Below, one piece after another: positions 13,210-16,727 of a stretch of 16,727 nucleotides of DNA. The stretch is taken from contig CALAWP010000025.1 of assembly GCA_937895345.1 (NCBI GenBank), positions 1 to 16,727 on the forward strand, in the 5' to 3' direction. Numbering within the stretch: position 1 is the stretch's first letter; the number at the start of each line of letters is the position of its first letter. This stretch comes from an uncultured Paenibacillus sp. (GTDB taxonomy: Bacteria > Bacillota > Bacilli > Paenibacillales > Paenibacillaceae). The position numbers and the translations under genes were made by a program. The notes under the pieces are model-generated. The model did no database searches. It saw only the letters and a list, made by a program, of their open reading frames with translations, and had not been told where the DNA came from.

Positions 13210-13794
13210 CTACATGAACGTTATAATGCGGTTCACGATACCGTATTCGACCGCTTCCTCCGCCGTCATGAAATGGTCGCGGTCCATATCCCGCTCGACG
13301 CGCTCCAGCGGCTGGCCCGTGCGCTCGGACGTCAGCTTGTTCAGTTTTTCGCGGGTGCTCAGAATTCGTTTGGCGCTGATGGCGATATCGCTTGCCTGGC
13401 CTTGCGCTCCGCCATGCGGCTGGTGGATCATAATTTCGCTGTTCGGCAGGGCGAACCGCTTTCCTTTCTCGCCTGCAAGCAGCAGTATGGCGCCGAACGA
13501 TGCGGCAAATCCGGTGCATATCGTTTGGACATGGGGTTTGATATACTGCATCGTGTCGTAAATCGCAAATCCGGCGGTAACCGATCCGCCCGGACAGTTA
13601 ATATACATATGAATATCTTTCTCGGGATCCTCCGCCGTCAGAAACAGCAGCTGCGCTATGATGCTGTTTGCCATATGGTCGTCGATGGCTGAGCCGACAA
13701 AGACGATGCGATCCTTCAGCAGCCGGGAATAAATATCGTAGCTCCTCTCGCCGCGGTTCGTTTGCTCCACCACATAAGGGATCGGGATGCTCAT
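13210..13794 (-). CDS. clpP: ATP-dependent Clp protease proteolytic subunit
   Basis: The 194-aa product is a ClpP serine peptidase, which forms a 14-subunit barrel and degrades proteins fed by ClpX/ClpC-type unfoldases. The catalytic triad is complete: Ser99 in GFAASFG, His124 in IMIHQP and Asp173 in DRDHFMTAEEA, each one position later than in B. subtilis ClpP. Other family landmarks are IYSRLLKDRIVFVG, the oxyanion region INCPGGSV and FALPNSEIMIHQP. The serine motif reads GFAASFGAIL where most have GMAASMGAFL, a mild departure that may mark a paralogue; several Bacilli carry more than one clpP. AAGGAGG lies 9 bases before the ATG. No Clp ATPase gene is adjacent. A single CtsR-like half (GTCAAA at 13868-13873) is seen upstream, but not the required tandem heptads, so CtsR control is unsupported. 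Confidence 0.95.
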   Translation of the reverse strand: MSIPIPYVVEQTNRGERSYDIYSRLLKDRIVFVGSAIDDHMANSIIAQLLFLTAEDPEKDIHMYINCPGGSVTAGFAIYDTMQYIKPHVQTICTGFAASFGAILLLAGEKGKRFALPNSEIMIHQPHGGAQGQASDIAISAKRILSTREKLNKLTSERTGQPLERVERDMDRDHFMTAEEAVEYGIVNRIITFM

Positions 13795-13978
13795 GGGATG
13801 TATCCTCCTTGGAATCGAATGTTGTTACGCTTGGAAAACGAGCGGAGGCGGGGGAAGGATACGGGAGCGCGTCAAAAAAAAGTTTTTGGAGCATGAGCGT
13901 ATCTTTCGAAAGGCTTCATACGTTTACGTTGAAGAGGCGTAAAAGAATCGTTACATGACGAAGAAGGAGGCAGTGGCC

Positions 13979-14710
13979 ATGACTACAAGGCAGGCTGCGA
14001 AAATGACGGATACGAATATGAGGGACGATGAACAACGGGTGCTGGGTTTGCAGCAGACGCTTCTCCGCTATTGTCTGTCCGTGACGGGATCGCGGCAGGA
14101 GGCCGAGGATTTATGCCAGGAGGTATGGATTCGGGCGCTGGAGCGGCTGACCGTCCAAGGGCATCGCAACCCGGAGGCGTTTCTGCTGCGCATCGCCCGC
14201 AACCGCTGGATCGACTTGTGCCGGAGAAACGCGCTTCACATGAAGAAGCTGAAGAAGCTGGGGGCGGAAAGCGAACGGCCGGGCCGGGACGCCGGCAGTG
14301 GCGGCTTGCCGGGGCTCGAAGCGGTATTCCGCGCGCTGGTCAGACATTTGACGCCGCTGCAGCGGACGGTATTTGTGCTTCGAGACGCGCTGGACTATTC
14401 CATTGCGGAAACCGCCGCCATGCTGAATGTGACGGAAGGAGCGGTCAAGTCCGCGCTGCATCGCGCGCGCCATTCGCTGGAACCCGTCAAGCATGAGCTG
14501 GAGGAAGGCGAAGCCGCGCAGGGAGAAGAAGCCTGGCAGTGGGCGGTTCGTAATATGGCGGCCGCTTACGAAAACGGCAACGTGCCGGACCTCGTCTATT
14601 TGCTCCTTCGGCAGCATTCGCAGCCGCAGCGGATCGAGGCCGTCGGCCGCTTCTATTCGTCCGCGCCGCATGGAGCGGGCGCGGGATTCGACTTGCGGAT
14701 GTCGGCGTAA
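13979..14710 (+). CDS. ECF-type RNA polymerase sigma factor
   Basis: The product is 243 aa. Sigma region 2 covers about residues 22-90: LLRYCLSVTGSRQEAEDLCQ with EVWIRALERL, then LLRIARNRWIDLCRR. Region 4 covers about 124-168: LTPLQRTVFVLRDALDYSIA, then AMLNVTEGAVKSALHRAR, the helix-turn-helix that reads the -35. About 70 further residues follow, more than in a minimal ECF factor; they contain WAVRNMAAAYENGNVPDLVYLLL, reminiscent of the start of a SnoaL-type fold but too short for the whole domain. I choose ATG 13979 because AAGGAGG (13964-13970) lies 8 bases upstream; the ATG at 13955 would place that site inside the gene. No anti-sigma factor follows, which fits the SigJ-like groups with C-terminal extensions. 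It is divergent from clpP. Its target promoters are unknown. Confidence 0.9.
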   Translation: MTTRQAAKMTDTNMRDDEQRVLGLQQTLLRYCLSVTGSRQEAEDLCQEVWIRALERLTVQGHRNPEAFLLRIARNRWIDLCRRNALHMKKLKKLGAESERPGRDAGSGGLPGLEAVFRALVRHLTPLQRTVFVLRDALDYSIAETAAMLNVTEGAVKSALHRARHSLEPVKHELEEGEAAQGEEAWQWAVRNMAAAYENGNVPDLVYLLLRQHSQPQRIEAVGRFYSSAPHGAGAGFDLRMSA

Positions 14711-14763
14711 CAACGCTCGCGGCGGTCAACAAATTGTAATAACAACATTGATCACGGAGCGAG

Positions 14764-14795
14764 AGCGGCTTTTTGCGGGAAGCCGCTTATTTTTT
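14764..14795 (+). terminator. Terminator of the ECF sigma gene
   Basis: AGCGGCTT (14764-14771) pairs perfectly with AAGCCGCT (14780-14787), with an 8-nt loop, followed by TATTTTTT. It lies 53 bp past the stop. Confidence 0.92.
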
Positions 14796-14861
14796 GGTAT
14801 CATAGACAGAAAAGAACTGCGCAATGGCAGCTATGAATGGGACAGGAGTTGACGAAAGAGC

Positions 14862-15614
14862 ATGGAGTTACAATCCAAACGACCTTCCGCGGTATTTTTT
14901 GATGTGGACGATACGCTGTACGATCATTTGATTCCGTTTCGCAAAGCGGTGGACGGCTGGATCGCGGACAAGGCGTCGTTCCCGTACGAGCAAGCTTATC
15001 ACCGGATGCGTTATTACAGCGACAAGCTCTCCATGGAGATGGGAGGCTCCGGAGCGATGGCCGCGGACCGTTCGGCGGCTTCCATGCGCAGCCGCCGGTT
15101 CCGGCTGACGCTTGCGGATTTCGGAATAGCCGTGACGGACGAGGAATCCGAACGGATTCAGCAGGCTTATGCCGGCTGTCAATTCGATATCGTCATGTTT
15201 GAAGGGGCAAGGGAATTGCTGCATAGACTCGCGGACTCGGGTTGTCTCGTCGGCCTGATCACGAACGGGGAAGGTCCGCATCAGATGAAGAAGATTAACG
15301 CCATGAGGCTGGAGACCGTCATTCCCGAGGGGCTGATCTTTGTCTCCGGTAACGTCGGGTGGGACAAGCCGGACCGGCGACTCTTCCGCCATATTAACGA
15401 AACGACCGGCACGATTCCCGGGGAATGCGTCTACATCGGAGATTCCTGGCGCAACGACGTCGTCGGCGCTTTGGAATCGGGATGGACCGCAATCTGGTTC
15501 AACCATCGGAATGCGGCTCCGGAATCCGGCCATGAGCCGCACTATCGGGCGGCCAGCATCCGGGAGCTGGAGCGGCTTCTTTGCCAGGAGCTCGGCTTGG
15601 AGCATAAGGAGTGA
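14862..15614 (+). CDS. HAD-superfamily hydrolase
   Basis: The 250-aa product has all four HAD motifs. Motif I is FFDVDDTLYD, with nucleophile Asp14 and acid/base Asp16; motif II is LITNGEG; the motif III lysine is in WDKPDRRLF; motif IV is YIGDSWRNDVVGA. The helical cap between motifs I and II (about residues 20-110) marks it as subfamily IA, like YjjG/YfnB phosphatases of Bacilli. These remove phosphate from small metabolites such as nucleotides or sugar phosphates; the substrate cannot be told from sequence. The ribosome site is only moderate: AGGAG at 14844-14848 is 13 bases from ATG 14862, but no alternative in-frame start fits better. The stop codon overlaps a GTG that opens a 46-codon HD-GYP-like fragment. 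Confidence 0.92.
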   Translation: MELQSKRPSAVFFDVDDTLYDHLIPFRKAVDGWIADKASFPYEQAYHRMRYYSDKLSMEMGGSGAMAADRSAASMRSRRFRLTLADFGIAVTDEESERIQQAYAGCQFDIVMFEGARELLHRLADSGCLVGLITNGEGPHQMKKINAMRLETVIPEGLIFVSGNVGWDKPDRRLFRHINETTGTIPGECVYIGDSWRNDVVGALESGWTAIWFNHRNAAPESGHEPHYRAASIRELERLLCQELGLEHKE

Positions 15615-15751
15615 GCAGCCGGAGCCGTCCCGAGGAAGCTGTTCGGTATATCGCAGAGCAGAGCGGCAAGCCGTTCGCCCCGGCTGTCGTCGATTCGTTT
15701 CTGTTGCGGCACGAGTCCTGTGCCTGGCCGGCTTGCCGCCCGGCGGATTAA
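15611..15751 (+). pseudogene. Fragment resembling the C-terminal end of an HD-GYP phosphodiesterase
   Basis: A GTG at 15611 overlaps the HAD gene stop (GTGA), and 46 codons follow to TAA at 15749-15751. The peptide segment PEEAVRYIAEQSGKPFAPAV (residues 7-26), followed by VDSFL, matches the final helices of HD-GYP c-di-GMP phosphodiesterases, where a pattern like ALxxIxxxxGxxFDPxxVxxFL is common. The HD and GYP catalytic motifs are absent, and the frame is closed directly upstream (TAA at 15605-15607), so it cannot be active. It is most likely the stump of a lost gene. AAGGA lies at 15606-15610, touching the GTG, so translation is doubtful. Its 3' end overlaps the end of the minus-strand regulator by 4 bases. 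The identification rests on pattern memory of the family. Confidence 0.55.
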
Positions 15752-16308
15752 AGCAGCGACAGCAAATCCGATTCCATTCTCTTGACGGGCTGCTCCGCCG
15801 GGGCGGCCAGCAGGTAATCGTAACCTGGACGAGGCACCGCCGTCAGCAGCTTGTCTACTAACCCCGTCTGGCAAAGCGCATCGATGCGCATCGACAAGAT
15901 GCGGGGCGTAGCCTCCTGCAGCATATGGCGAATGGCTTGAAACCGGCGGCATTCATAATGAATGGCGAGCATGACGGGCCAGTTCCACGGTTTGGCGGAC
16001 AGGGGGCCTGCATGCAAGGCGTTTTCGGTCAATTGAACGCTTCTGGCCGCCTCTTGCAGCAGCAATCCCCTTTCGGTTAATTCGTATTCGGGCAGCAGCG
16101 GGTGACGGCGCTCGTAAGGCGACAGATGCCGCACGATCCCTTTGCTTTCGAGCTTCTTGAGATTGTCGCTCAATCGGGACGGCGAGATGTCCAAACGGTG
16201 CTGCAGCGGCGTAAACCGTCCTCCCGTTTCCTTCAATGACAGCAAAATCGGGATGGTCCATCTGCCTGACAAATCCTGCGCCATCTCGATCACTTGCTTC
16301 GTTTTCAT
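15748..16308 (-). CDS. HxlR-like winged-helix transcriptional regulator
   Basis: The 186-aa product begins with a winged helix-turn-helix of the HxlR/MarR-like kind: LSGRWTIPILLSLKETGGRF (13-32), TPLQHRLDISPSRLSDNLKK (recognition helix), LESKGIVRHLSPYE, then the wing PLLPEYELTERG. HxlR proteins are DNA-binding dimers that often respond to reactive aldehydes or redox signals. This one is longer than typical HxlR members (about 110-130 aa): residues 95-186 form an extra, mostly helical region (NWPVMLAIHYECRRFQAIRH, LSMRIDALCQTGLVDKLL) that could bind a ligand or dimerise. Two cysteines (in YECRR and LCQTG) lie there, outside the DNA-binding domain. The ATG at 16308 overlaps the upstream VOC gene stop by one base (TAATG) and has no ribosome site of its own, so it is probably translated by coupling. 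Confidence 0.8.
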   Translation of the reverse strand: MKTKQVIEMAQDLSGRWTIPILLSLKETGGRFTPLQHRLDISPSRLSDNLKKLESKGIVRHLSPYERRHPLLPEYELTERGLLLQEAARSVQLTENALHAGPLSAKPWNWPVMLAIHYECRRFQAIRHMLQEATPRILSMRIDALCQTGLVDKLLTAVPRPGYDYLLAAPAEQPVKRMESDLLSLL

Positions 16309-16664
16309 TACATTAACGTTTGCGAGAGCTCCAAGCTGTGCCCGTCAGGGTCGGTAAAGGTGGCCAGCTTGACGAAATCAGGGATCGTCTCGATCGCTCC
16401 GTTAAAAGTTACGCCGCGAGCTTTCAGTTGTTCGACCGCTTCTTCGATGTTCTCGACCTCAAATACGGCGGACGACGTAACCGGTACGACGTTCTCCGCT
16501 TCGGAAAACCCGATAAAGCAATCTGCCGTATTCGTTTGAACGATGGCCATTCGACCGGCTTCATCCATGAAATCGATCTGGAAACCCAGTCTCTTCGTAT
16601 AAAACTCCACGGTGGCTTCCAAGTTTGTTACGTTGTACCAAATTGCAATTCCGGATTTGTACAT
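16308..16664 (-). CDS. VOC/glyoxalase-fold protein
   Basis: The 118-aa product is one vicinal-oxygen-chelate module pair: MYKSGIAIWYNVTNLEATVE opens the first beta-alpha-beta unit (FYTKRLGFQIDF), and AVFEVENIEEAVEQLKARGV with FTDPDGHSLELSQ forms the second. Family members include glyoxalases, dioxygenases and antibiotic-binding proteins; here the closing Glu in HSLEL fits a metal ligand, but the matching N-terminal His is not evident (the first strand reads GIAIWYN), so a binding or resistance protein is as likely as an enzyme. I start at 16664: GAGGAG (16678-16673 on the minus strand) is then 8 bases away, whereas for the ATG at 16670 it would be only 2 bases away. It is translationally coupled to the HxlR-like gene, which suggests that the regulator controls this gene or responds to its substrate. 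The upstream promoter is at the window edge. Confidence 0.85.
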   Translation of the reverse strand: MYKSGIAIWYNVTNLEATVEFYTKRLGFQIDFMDEAGRMAIVQTNTADCFIGFSEAENVVPVTSSAVFEVENIEEAVEQLKARGVTFNGAIETIPDFVKLATFTDPDGHSLELSQTLM

Positions 16665-16727
16665 CTGCATCTCTCCTCGTATAGTATTTCTAGAACATAA
16701 CTTCGAGTCATTTTCCAGCACCCGAGA

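Noticed and set aside
13860..13900. CtsR operator between clpP and the sigma factor gene
   Set aside because: Only one GTCAAA-like half is present, followed by A and T runs; the required tandem heptad is missing.

Overview
The window looks like chromosomal DNA from a spore-forming member of the Bacilli, most likely Paenibacillaceae. Pointers are a YojF/BshB2 bacillithiol pair, a Spo0M homologue, a B. subtilis-type FGGY gluconate kinase, a secreted RCC1-like protein ending in a copper-amine-oxidase N-terminal-like domain (a combination common in Paenibacillus), a perfect CIRCE operator, and strong AGGAGG-type ribosome binding sites. No rRNA, tRNA, intact transposon or phage gene was seen.

Layout. 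1-2300 is visibly more AT-rich than the rest. It holds the 3' end of a sensor histidine kinase, an Hsp20 small heat-shock protein, a remarkably glutamine-rich small protein with a strong terminator, a gene-free stretch with several hairpins, and a tiny decaying type I-C-like CRISPR array (two intact 32-nt repeats, one truncated repeat, perhaps a fourth eroded one) with no cas genes in the window. 2300-2611 (minus) encodes a small membrane protein with a Gly/Ser/Asp tail. 2908-5503 is a probable operon yojF - bshB2 - gntK closed by a terminator. 5656-7158 encodes the secreted RCC1/copper-amine-oxidase-like protein. That gene is bracketed by two imperfect copies of the last ~45 bp of gntK; the second copy runs straight into a 20-nt poly-G tract just upstream of spo0M (7314-8093). 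8201-9757 (minus) is a 7TM-PAS-GGDEF diguanylate cyclase and 9975-10421 (minus) a two-CBS-domain protein. htpG (10656-12539) has a sigma-A-like promoter and a CIRCE element. Then come a histidine-rich protein and clpP (both minus), a divergent ECF sigma factor, a HAD phosphatase, a 46-codon HD-GYP-like tail fragment, and a minus-strand pair of a VOC/glyoxalase-fold protein and an HxlR-like regulator coupled by a one-base TAATG overlap.

How the genes fit together. Three protein quality-control genes (hsp20, htpG, clpP) lie within about 13 kb but are separate units; only htpG has a recognisable heat-shock operator. yojF-bshB2 makes the thiol bacillithiol. gntK, directly downstream, could feed the pentose phosphate pathway, whose NADPH would support thiol reduction; that link is inference. 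A GGDEF protein and an HD-GYP remnant hint at c-di-GMP signalling.

I do not see a clear new multi-gene defence or biosynthetic system. The least explained features are the gntK-end direct repeats around the RCC1 gene with the 20-G tract, the eroding cas-less CRISPR array in an AT-rich segment, the 38% glutamine protein, the CIRCE site on htpG, and the HD-GYP fragment.
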